NCBI GenBank assembly: GCA_947176655.1
Contig: CAMWRK010000014.1
Location: 1-18,066, forward strand
Direction: 5' to 3'
Origin: an uncultured Prevotellaceae bacterium
GTDB taxonomy: Bacteria > Bacteroidota > Bacteroidia > Bacteroidales > Bacteroidaceae
Length of the DNA: 18,066 nt
Under the pieces are notes generated by a model that worked only from the letters and a program-made list of their open reading frames with translations, made no database searches and was not told where the DNA came from. Made by a program: the position numbers and the translations under genes. Positions within the stretch are counted from its first letter, which is position 1, and each line of letters opens with the position of its first letter. Shown here piece after piece: positions 9,601 through 15,254 of the stretch.

Positions 9601-11116
9601 TTCTGGTGTACAATCTCCAAAAGGCAAGAGCATGGACGAGGTGTTGGCTATTCTGAAAAGACTGCACGAAACAGAGCAACTTACGGCTGAACAAGCCCAA
9701 ATCTGGCTACGTGAAATTGGTTTGATGTTTGAGTATATAAAAGAAGATAGCCAGTTCTGTGCCTTCGCGAAAGATGACAATTATTCAGAAGACGAAAAAC
9801 TAGTAGAATACAGGAAAGTACAGGGAAGATATCGCCGTAGTCTGAAAAATCGTCCCGATTTTGTACAAGTGGAGCGATTTAAGCAGATGATTGTCGAAAA
9901 TATTGAACAGTTATTTGCTATTTTCATGGCAGACTTGCTTAATGTTGAAAATGGGGATTCTGATTTTGATTACGATACCACAAACAACGAACATCCACAA
10001 GGAGGACTCTCCATGGAGGATTTGATGGAGATGGCACGTAGAAAAATACGTCCTGAATATAATGAATTAAAATTGCAGCAAAGAATTATAGAAACGTATG
10101 CTGACCATTTTCGTGGATTGTCTCAATATATGCGTAATTTTAATGAGACAACAAGAACACTGTTTACGGTATTGAACACACCATCGCTATCAACTCTCGA
10201 TGGGATGGATAGCGTAGTAAAGGAATCTTTAAATATGGTTTGCATGGCAGAGGGACTTAGCTTGTCTGACAAGCGAATGCATCTTGACATGCTTTTGATG
10301 AGATATGAGGTGTATCTTAAGAAGCTATATTACATCATTCATAATAAAGAAATACCAGCAATGGAAGAAGGTAAAGGTGCAACTTTATCAAATGCAATTT
10401 TTGCATTTCCCGCACTACGTGGTCTGAAAAATAATCCGATACCAGCATATCAGGAATTCTCACAGAAGTTATCTATTCTTCGCAAATTACGTAATGACGA
10501 ATCACATGGTAGTGGGAATATGACAGAACAAGAAGTGGATACAGCAATACACATTGTAATCGACATGTATCTATTTGTGACGGGTATGAACATTGCAAAA
10601 TTAGAAGCAGCAGGAGAGTATGGTAACAAAAAACATCAAGAAACATCAGTAATCCCTATCCTTTCATATAATAATGGCGAGAACTCATGTGATTACAATA
10701 TGGCGGCTGAGCCTTTTATCCCAGCTGATGAATTGCGAGAAGACCAAAGGATAGATATTCTTAGTAAAAGTTTGGTTCAAATGTTTAACCATGGAGGCTA
10801 CCGTGATTCAGACAGAACATTCAGTAAACAGCGTCATTGGATTTCCGTATATCGGATTGCGGCTGATGAGGGCTTTATTATTGAGGGCGATTTTAAATAC
10901 TTTAAGCAAATTGTAGATGTAATGAACCTTTCAGATTGCAAAGTCACATTAAATATAGCCGCTCTAGAGAGGGACATTAAAGGTGTCTACGGTATGTCAT
11001 TTGCAAATTGGAGTGACAAAGGTTTAAGTGGAAAAAATCTTTATAGATACAACGACATAAAGCATTGTGCTGAAGTATTCTTGAAAATATTGTCAAGGAA
11101 CAGGCCTAAGAAATAG
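6665..11116 (+). CDS. hsdR: Type I restriction endonuclease subunit HsdR with long C-terminal extension (1483 aa)
   Basis: ATP-dependent translocase and nuclease of the type I complex. The N-terminal PD-(D/E)XK nuclease shows RPD (147-149) and ELK (163-165). The SF2 helicase motor follows: motif I AAGFGKS (395-401, K400), motif II DEIH (503-506), motif III TAT (about 545), and motif VI QTISRVNR (about 762-769). All catalytic residues are present. Typical HsdR proteins are about 1000 residues, so roughly 400-500 residues are extra. After a Gly/Arg-rich linker (about 958-988) there are helical regions, one with RNDESH (1276-1281) inside LRKLRNDESHGSG. This matches the HEPN R-x4-6-H motif and its helix-loop context. 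The last 100 residues (WISVYRIAADEGFIIEGDF onward) look like a further separate module. A strong terminator follows the stop codon. Confidence 0.95.
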   Translation: MNEQKIQHEYVMEFLCRLEEQGGLGYRNVSNIVVSNDLFIPSIMGEFVRNSQPETWDRLLKKFNHNEYALQIALKDKVKETLLDAQNVATYINTHKSITFEGEKVWLFYVSGTELNGDEEFKNNIFCAVEESSHNLKVGDIKLYTIRPDIMFFVNGIYFGYMELKSSTKGQTARGNGRHKVAKDYLATLKALAELEKRDLKVIRQRKELMAIYENAIHLTASDCNETYVMRGINQFFDTAHQGFACDPAKTVEELISTVLEPFKPYPISTVAQTEKGRFEEVMRALYSKKMVEKEILYYNFIEYKYVKKDGVKERTSNTGRLIAPRPKQKFGCDKIMGRITEMLDHEKEPGYYINKLREYLQAQGITPQKIDEIILLRERYFNNKFVYSLLLQYAAGFGKSNIIGWTALQLKDYRYEGKYVYDKVMIVVDRLQLRDQLDTTMMNMNIDKSMFVEAKDRNTFINALDSKTRIIVVNIQKFLDLQDAISAAGRKLKKMRVAFLIDEIHRSNSGDNNQEMIDLFARLQESFNIGGQTVVKKNLLIGFTATPSEETLAKFGEFRSALTKPMWIPFDFYTMREAINDGYILDPTKIIIPYTVPVDFQLPEDLHDCAEDDVNIVLRKDRVYSYEPRMRKIAEFIVHRLVSLVYKKIRGEGKAMLAVRSIPNAIKYFSIIRSEYAKKCQESAYRKYKDAPIVVIYSDDQKNESCATLNGGTSEDKVIQNFRQAKNGLIIVVDKLQTGFDEPKLHTLFLDKEINDINAIQTISRVNRKYNKHKEDCHIVDCSWHNVNVGNIRQAFKKFCDMAISDFNPEFEARSVANTYKLLQTCVPYLQWFSRYQHEREYTHFVLDMEDGIRKWIEQCFYQEVLSKRYNGDNGLNPPDPDYHPVTNAARDLRSLIGHFFSSIRLLEGVFVMDNKYYDEVFLQFWQIYCNIYREITKQTAEVPYEYEIIDSNEEPGITLVDGEGGSREGGVHRNRGGSGVQSPKGKSMDEVLAILKRLHETEQLTAEQAQIWLREIGLMFEYIKEDSQFCAFAKDDNYSEDEKLVEYRKVQGRYRRSLKNRPDFVQVERFKQMIVENIEQLFAIFMADLLNVENGDSDFDYDTTNNEHPQGGLSMEDLMEMARRKIRPEYNELKLQQRIIETYADHFRGLSQYMRNFNETTRTLFTVLNTPSLSTLDGMDSVVKESLNMVCMAEGLSLSDKRMHLDMLLMRYEVYLKKLYYIIHNKEIPAMEEGKGATLSNAIFAFPALRGLKNNPIPAYQEFSQKLSILRKLRNDESHGSGNMTEQEVDTAIHIVIDMYLFVTGMNIAKLEAAGEYGNKKHQETSVIPILSYNNGENSCDYNMAAEPFIPADELREDQRIDILSKSLVQMFNHGGYRDSDRTFSKQRHWISVYRIAADEGFIIEGDFKYFKQIVDVMNLSDCKVTLNIAALERDIKGVYGMSFANWSDKGLSGKNLYRYNDIKHCAEVFLKILSRNRPKK

Positions 11117-11149
11117 CATTCGCTATTATTACATGTAAAATAGACAGTC

Positions 11150-11195
11150 AAATTGAGGACGGAATGTAAATTCTATCCTCAATTTGTGCTTTTTT
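11150..11195 (+). terminator. Intrinsic terminator of the type I R-M operon
   Basis: Arms AAATTGAGGA (11150-11159) and TCCTCAATTT (11176-11185) pair perfectly. Inside them, after one mismatch, GGAAT/ATTCT continues the stem around a GTAA loop. GTGC and then six T residues (11190-11195) follow. This is a well-formed rho-independent terminator 33 bases after the hsdR stop, and it separates the restriction operon from the CBASS operon. Confidence 0.85.
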
Positions 11196-11229
11196 GTCAG
11201 CTATGCAGATAGGCCGCACAGATTGGCAT

Positions 11230-11237
11230 TACCTTTG
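11230..11237 (+). promoter_or_regulatory. Bacteroidetes -7 promoter element of the CBASS operon
   Basis: TACCTTTG matches the Bacteroidetes consensus TAnnTTTG exactly and lies 39 bases before the cap5 start codon, after the hsdR terminator. No clear TTTG element is seen at the usual -33 spacing, so the promoter may be weak or activator dependent. The 5' leader is very AT-rich and has no Shine-Dalgarno, as is usual in this phylum. Confidence 0.6.
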
Positions 11238-11276
11238 CAGTATAAAATTAAAGAATAATAATTAAACAATAAATAT

Positions 11277-12392
11277 ATGAGTAACACTTCAATCCCAACA
11301 AATGTAAAGCGAGATCTTTGGTTTGCGGCTCATGGTAGATGCGAATTTGCCGGATGTAATAAAGTTCTATTTAGACATGGTATCACAATGGATGAGTGCA
11401 ACATATCCAATTATGCCCATATCATAGGAGATTCCCCACAAGGACCGCGGGGAGGAGAAAAATCCAAAGAGTTATCAAAAGATATAAGCAATCTCATTCT
11501 ACTCTGCCCTGAATGCCATAAACTTATTGATAGTGATGAGGAGAAATATACGGTTGAAGTGCTTAGAAAGATGAAAAAAGATCATGAAGAGCGTATTATG
11601 CTTGTAACAGGAATTCAACCTGACATGAAGAGTTTGGTGGTTGCCTATGGACCCAAAATTGGATCTGACACGCCTTTTTTCCATAAAAATGTTTTATTCA
11701 ACACCATCTTTCCTGAGAGGTATCCGACAGAATCGTCACCTATAGAAATTCAGATGAAATCTGTATTGCATGACGGAGAGCCTGAGTATTGGATGGCAGA
11801 AGTGCGTCAAATAGAGCGGATGTGTAATGACAAAGTTTTTAGAGCTTTTGAAGACGAGGGTATAGCACATATTTCCCTTTTTCCGTTAGGCCCACAACCA
11901 CTTCTTGTAAAATTAGGTACCATGTTGAACGATAAATACCAAATAAAAATATTCCAGAAGCATCGAGAGCCTGACACATGGCGTTGGCTTGATGAGGATA
12001 AAAAGAATGACATCTATTTGGATAAACCTACTGATACAAGTAAGGAACCAGTACTTGTAATAGCATTAAGCGCCAATGCCATTAAAGGAAGAATTGCTAA
12101 GAAATTTGGAGATACAGCAAGTATTTGGACTATTACTTGTGAAAATCCTGGTAACGATATGATGAAATGTGAAGGACAGTTGATGCAATTCAATCGCGTA
12201 GCACGGAAGGCAATGGATGACATCAAGACGGCACACCCAGAGGCAGAGTGTTTAAAAATTTTTATGGCTATGCCTTCTTCTTGTGCTGTTGAATTAGGTA
12301 GAATCAGGATGCCTAAAGCAGATTTGCCGTGGGTGCTATACGACTATAGGGTGGAAATGGATGAGGATTTTGAAACAATAACGATAAAATAA
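11277..12392 (+). CDS. cap5: CBASS effector Cap5: HNH nuclease fused to a SAVED cyclic-nucleotide sensor (371 aa)
   Basis: The N-terminal half is an HNH nuclease held by a zinc site: RCEFAGCNK (C22, C27), NYAHIIGDSPQGPRG (H48), then NLILLCPECHKLID (N72, C77, C80, H81). The rest (about 130-371) is a SAVED domain, recognisable by HISLFPLGPQPLLVKLGTML and the HREPDTWRW stretch. In the Cap5 family, binding of a cyclic di- or trinucleotide to SAVED drives tetramer formation and switches on non-specific double-stranded DNA cleavage, killing or arresting the infected cell. Full length, with all HNH ligands intact. First gene of a three-gene operon: the CD-NTase starts 8 bases after the stop. Its ligand must be the product of that enzyme. 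Confidence 0.93.
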   Translation: MSNTSIPTNVKRDLWFAAHGRCEFAGCNKVLFRHGITMDECNISNYAHIIGDSPQGPRGGEKSKELSKDISNLILLCPECHKLIDSDEEKYTVEVLRKMKKDHEERIMLVTGIQPDMKSLVVAYGPKIGSDTPFFHKNVLFNTIFPERYPTESSPIEIQMKSVLHDGEPEYWMAEVRQIERMCNDKVFRAFEDEGIAHISLFPLGPQPLLVKLGTMLNDKYQIKIFQKHREPDTWRWLDEDKKNDIYLDKPTDTSKEPVLVIALSANAIKGRIAKKFGDTASIWTITCENPGNDMMKCEGQLMQFNRVARKAMDDIKTAHPEAECLKIFMAMPSSCAVELGRIRMPKADLPWVLYDYRVEMDEDFETITIK

Positions 12393-12400
12393 AAAATACA

Positions 12401-13633
12401 ATGGGAAGATTATTAAGTAAAGAGCAAAAAGAAGAATTCAAGGATATCCTTGAAACATTAGGTGAATCATTAGACATCACACAAACACAGTATGATAATC
12501 TGACAAGGAGTTATAAGGCCGTAGGTGAATTCTTGCAGAACGACCCAGCATTTGAATCATATAGGCCTATAGTAACACCTCAGGGATCACTTAGGTTGGG
12601 CACCATTATCCAGCCGATTAACCCAGATGATGACTTGGATGTTGACTTGGTGTATAGACTTACGGAGAAAGATCCGAGGTGGACACAAAAAGACTTGAAG
12701 GATAAGGTGGGAACAAGGCTTAAAGGGAGCGACCGCTATGCGTCAATGATTGAGAAAAAGGAAGGACGACGGTGTTGGACATTGTTATACAGAGATAACT
12801 CCGATAATCCGAAAGAGAAGTACCACATGGATATTCTTCCATCCGTGGCGGATAGTAAATACATGGAGAGAATGACACGTTTGTTCTCACAGAGCTTTTC
12901 GGATCAGACAGTGGAGCAGATCTCAATTAGAATTACAGATAAGGAGGCGAAGGACTATGCCATATCAACTCGACAAGAAGAATGGCTGAAAAGCAATCCC
13001 GACGGATATGCATTGTGGTTCGCAAGTAGGTGTAAAGCTGACAACTCGGTGAAACTTATGGCTGAAGCAGTAGTCCCAATAGAGAAGTTTAATAAGGACA
13101 AGACTGTTTTGCAACGAATTGTACAGATTTTGAAACGTCACAGGGATATGATGTTTCGCTATGATACAGAGGATAAGCCGATTTCAATTATTATTACGAC
13201 TTTAGCGGCGCGTGCCTATAAAGGTGAAAACAATCTACTTGAAGGATTAGTTAATGTAGTAGACAATATTGAAAAGAACATTATCAAAAATACTCGAGGT
13301 GAAGATGTCGTATTGAATCCGGTAAATCCTGAAGAAAATTTTGCTGATAAATGGCCGACTCATCCCCAAAGACGTGAGAATTTCTATAAATGGATAGCTG
13401 CTGTAAAGAGGGATGTTCATGAGATTCTTGATGGCGTAAACAAAATACAAATTCAGGATTCTTTAGGCCGAGTTTTTGGCAAGGATTTGATTACAAAAGC
13501 TTCATCACTTTTAGTGGAGCGTAGGAAATCAAAGATTGCGACCGGAGCAGCACTATTGACTAGTGCAGGAAAGATTACTGCCGGTACAATGGGAAAAATT
13601 GTGAATACAGCAAATACCTTCTATGGAGAGTAA
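12401..13633 (+). CDS. CBASS CD-NTase (cGAS/DncV-like nucleotidyltransferase), 410 aa
   Basis: Signal-generating enzyme of the CBASS operon. The polymerase-beta-like active site is clear: GS at 62-63 (PQGSLRLGT), the metal-binding pair D80 and D82 in DDDLDVDLV, and a third acidic residue D144 in YHMDILPSV. A helical C-terminal OAS1-C-like half follows (KTVLQRIVQILKRHRDMMF and onward). It is expected to join nucleotides into a cyclic product when phage is sensed. The pairing with Cap5 and the sequence around the active site suggest the CdnG or CdnD clade, but I cannot assign the clade or the product from inspection. The C-terminus is ...NTANTFYGE, that is Gly followed by one Glu, which matters because the next gene encodes an E2 enzyme that may act on this tail. 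It overlaps that gene by 11 bases. Confidence 0.93.
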   Translation: MGRLLSKEQKEEFKDILETLGESLDITQTQYDNLTRSYKAVGEFLQNDPAFESYRPIVTPQGSLRLGTIIQPINPDDDLDVDLVYRLTEKDPRWTQKDLKDKVGTRLKGSDRYASMIEKKEGRRCWTLLYRDNSDNPKEKYHMDILPSVADSKYMERMTRLFSQSFSDQTVEQISIRITDKEAKDYAISTRQEEWLKSNPDGYALWFASRCKADNSVKLMAEAVVPIEKFNKDKTVLQRIVQILKRHRDMMFRYDTEDKPISIIITTLAARAYKGENNLLEGLVNVVDNIEKNIIKNTRGEDVVLNPVNPEENFADKWPTHPQRRENFYKWIAAVKRDVHEILDGVNKIQIQDSLGRVFGKDLITKASSLLVERRKSKIATGAALLTSAGKITAGTMGKIVNTANTFYGE

Positions 13634-14060
13634 GACTATAACACCGATACAACAATTTAGCATTTTGAAGCATGAATTCCCCGAATCGACTGGTTCGGTT
13701 CATTGTGGCACGATGAGCTGGTTCGGGGAATTCGCACCATCTGCTTTATCTGATACTTATCGATTAAAGATTACATATAAGCTAGGGAAGAGTCCAAAGG
13801 CTTATATTGTAAATCCTAAACCACTTCAGTTAGCAGAAGGAGCTACGCGACTACCTCATACCTATAACTATAGTAATAAAAAGCAACAATTATGTCTCTT
13901 CCTTCCTCAAGCTGGTGAATGGAAGCCTTCAATGGTCATAGCAACAACTATTGTTCATTGGGCAGTGCAGTGGATGTACTATTATGAAATATGGGTAAGT
14001 ACGGGTATATGGATGGGAGGTGGACATGGGAATTGGGATGTTGAAAAATCTCGAAATTAG
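13623..14060 (+). CDS. E2-like ubiquitin-conjugating-type protein of type II-short CBASS (145 aa)
   Basis: Matches the short prokaryotic E2 proteins that accompany CD-NTases when no E1 (full Cap2) or JAB protease (Cap3) is present. The E2 hallmark is LPHTYN followed by QQLCLFLP: a His/Asn segment (H79, N82), then the candidate catalytic Cys C91. The C-terminal half has the family signature EWKPSMVIATTIVHWAVQWM, then YYEIWVSTGIWMGGGHG. In related systems the lone E2 forms a covalent link with the CD-NTase C-terminus and tunes its activity. The ATG lies inside the end of the CD-NTase gene (11-base overlap), so the two are translationally coupled. No E1 or deconjugase gene exists nearby. A 12-bp perfect inverted repeat sits inside the gene (13674-13733). 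Confidence 0.85.
   Translation: MESKTITPIQQFSILKHEFPESTGSVHCGTMSWFGEFAPSALSDTYRLKITYKLGKSPKAYIVNPKPLQLAEGATRLPHTYNYSNKKQQLCLFLPQAGEWKPSMVIATTIVHWAVQWMYYYEIWVSTGIWMGGGHGNWDVEKSRN
13674..13733. repeat. 12-bp inverted repeat inside the E2 gene
   Basis: GAATTCCCCGAA (13674-13685) and TTCGGGGAATTC (13722-13733) are perfect inverted copies 36 bases apart. The stem can extend three more positions with wobble pairs. CTGGTTCGG also occurs twice directly (13690-13698 and 13718-13726). In mRNA this would fold into a strong hairpin about 50 bases after the E2 start codon. Confidence 0.8.
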
Positions 14061-14095
14061 GGTAATTTGTAAATGCTAACCTTATTATTAAGAAA

Positions 14096-14197
14096 ATGAA
14101 ACTCATCAGTCTTAGAGACGACCAGCTGATGGAGTTCAAGACTGAGATGCAGGAAGCTTTTCATAGAGGACATGAAGATAAATTGGGTGGATACTGA
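14096..14197 (+). pseudogene. 5' fragment of a probable GNAT acetyltransferase gene
   Basis: Open frame of 33 codons starting MKLISLRDDQLMEFKTEMQE and ending in TGA after HEDKLGGY. The pattern M-K-L-I-x-L then FKxEMQEAF resembles the N-terminus of GNAT-family N-acetyltransferases in Bacteroidales, which run to about 170 residues. The acetyl-CoA-binding part is absent and not found downstream in any frame, so this looks like a truncated remnant left by a deletion. It could instead be an unrelated small peptide; the identification rests on a short similarity from memory. Confidence 0.35.
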
Positions 14198-14311
14198 ACG
14201 ATAGATAATTCTCGATAGCCGCATGGATTGGTTTGATTATAATTTGCAAATACATGAGTAAGCAATATGAATTATATTGTCCAACTTAAACAATGAAATA
14301 TATCAGACGAT

Positions 14312-14542
14312 TCAAAAGCGTACAGTGACGCTTCGGGCTTCATCATTATTGATGTGGAGGCTCTTTTGTAAGAGAATATATTTCTCTTGAGTTTCCCGGA
14401 GAACGGCGTTGTCATAGGCGATAAATGCCAGCAGCCCCAGAAGAACACCAATAGAAGCAGCGATGCAAATTCTTAGCCAATTCCTGAAATAACGGGAGTT
14501 CCAAAGACACTTGCACCAATACCACGGCATGTCGAGCAACAT
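14312..14542 (-). CDS. Hypothetical small membrane protein (76 aa), possibly a remnant
   Basis: I do not recognise this. The minus-strand frame has one strong transmembrane segment (ICIAASIGVLLGLLAFIAY, about 25-43). A basic, aromatic N-terminal stretch precedes it (WYWCKCLWNSRYFRNWLR, positive-inside rule satisfied), and a polar tail of about 30 residues follows. The same frame stays open upstream of the ATG for about 24 more codons, including a C-A-G-C pair, but without a usable start, which suggests a decayed longer gene. It is flanked by non-coding sequence and convergent to the CBASS operon. Confidence 0.35.
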   Translation of the reverse strand: MLLDMPWYWCKCLWNSRYFRNWLRICIAASIGVLLGLLAFIAYDNAVLRETQEKYILLQKSLHINNDEARSVTVRF

Positions 14543-14732
14543 ATATCGAACGAAACCTTTGAAAGACTTGGTGAGCTTCGGATGTTCATTGCACCCGGCG
14601 CACGTTTTATGCGCCTAATTTGCTTGGACTAGTAGGTTGATATACGGCATTTTACGAATTATATTATTTGCGCGACTAACACATCAGTAACATAATAGGT
14701 GCTTATTGGAGAGATTTTACAAGGTCAAAAGT

Positions 14733-14762
14733 AAGGTGATGTTACTCGACATCGCTTTTTTT
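14733..14762 (+). terminator. Terminator-like hairpin with T-run
   Basis: AAGGTGATGT (14733-14742) pairs with ACATCGCTTT (14749-14758) over about ten positions, two of them wobble, around loop TACTCG. A run of seven T begins at 14756. It fits an intrinsic terminator for plus-strand transcription, perhaps of the CBASS operon read-through or of a gene now lost. Confidence 0.5.
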
Positions 14763-14787
14763 GTTTTCATCCGGGAGGATGATTTTA

Positions 14788-15013
14788 CCTTCAAAAAAGA
14801 AAAAATCGGTTTGGTTTCAACCATACTCCGACCAGACTTTTATTTCTCAAGTTTTCTTTCGCGCTACAAAGTTAATCATTTTTATCGAGACTTGAGATCA
14901 GATACGCACGGATCTTCACATAGGTCTATAAAAAGGTCAGTAGTCGCGTGTATATATAATACACGACCTCCGACCAAACCACTTTCTTGTCTGACCTTTT
15001 TCTTTTTTGAAGG
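14788..15013. repeat. 226-bp region bounded by a perfect 17-bp inverted repeat
   Basis: CCTTCAAAAAAGAAAAA (14788-14804) and its exact reverse complement (14997-15013) face each other. Nested inside is AAAAAGGTCAG (14930-14940) with CTGACCTTTTT (14991-15001). Within that is a hairpin with GTGTAT/ATACAC arms (14948-14964). CTCCGACCA occurs twice directly (14826-14834 and 14968-14976). There is no obvious target-site duplication outside the 17-bp ends. This could be a decayed MITE-like element, a folded regulatory RNA or a recombination site; I cannot decide which. Confidence 0.6.
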
Positions 15014-15206
15014 CAATCCCATTTCATTCAGTTCTATTTCTGTGCCGTTGGTAGCCGGAGATGTTGGATATTCCAAGTGCAGAGTTAGAAGTCTTGGAAT
15101 TAATTCAGATTTTGGGTATTATCTCATTAGAAGCAGGATTTTAAGACCTCATACCTGAATTTATCAATGATTATTTATGATGTAAGTTCAGATATGTGGT
15201 CAAATA

Positions 15207-15238
15207 TTTGGTCTGGCAATTAAAATTGAGTACCTTTG
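15207..15238 (+). promoter_or_regulatory. Bacteroidetes-type promoter of the DUF234 ATPase gene
   Basis: A -33 element TTTG (15207-15210) is followed after 20 bases by the -7 element TACCTTTG (15231-15238), a full match to the phylum consensus TTTG-N19-23-TAnnTTTG. The ATG is 16 bases further on, giving a very short leader. Confidence 0.7.
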
Positions 15239-15254
15239 CATCAAAATTGAAAAT

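Larger units (their letters stand above)
14543..15206. other. Gene-poor stretch with inverted repeats
   Basis: I see no convincing gene here. A 453-base plus-strand frame (14706-15158) runs through several inverted repeats and is rich in Phe, Ser and Arg; it has no domain look and I do not call it. The stretch holds a terminator-like hairpin (14733-14762) and a region bounded by a 17-bp inverted repeat (14788-15013). A 27-codon plus-strand frame starting ATG 15061 (MLDIPSAELEVLELIQ then ILGIISLEAGF) might be a gene remnant. Confidence 0.6.

Noticed and set aside
14716..14768. 17-codon minus-strand peptide (MKTKKAMSSNITLLLTL), possible leader peptide
   Set aside because: It lies on the terminator hairpin, and no resistance or biosynthetic gene follows on that strand.
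14882..15076. 64-codon minus-strand frame (PATNGTEIELNEMGLPSKKK region)
   Set aside because: The N-terminal part looks somewhat protein-like, but the frame runs into the hairpins and ends without a recognisable domain; at most a remnant.
14706..15158. 150-codon plus-strand frame in the gene-poor region
   Set aside because: It runs across nested inverted repeats and a terminator-like hairpin, has an odd Phe/Ser/Arg-rich composition and no domain look.
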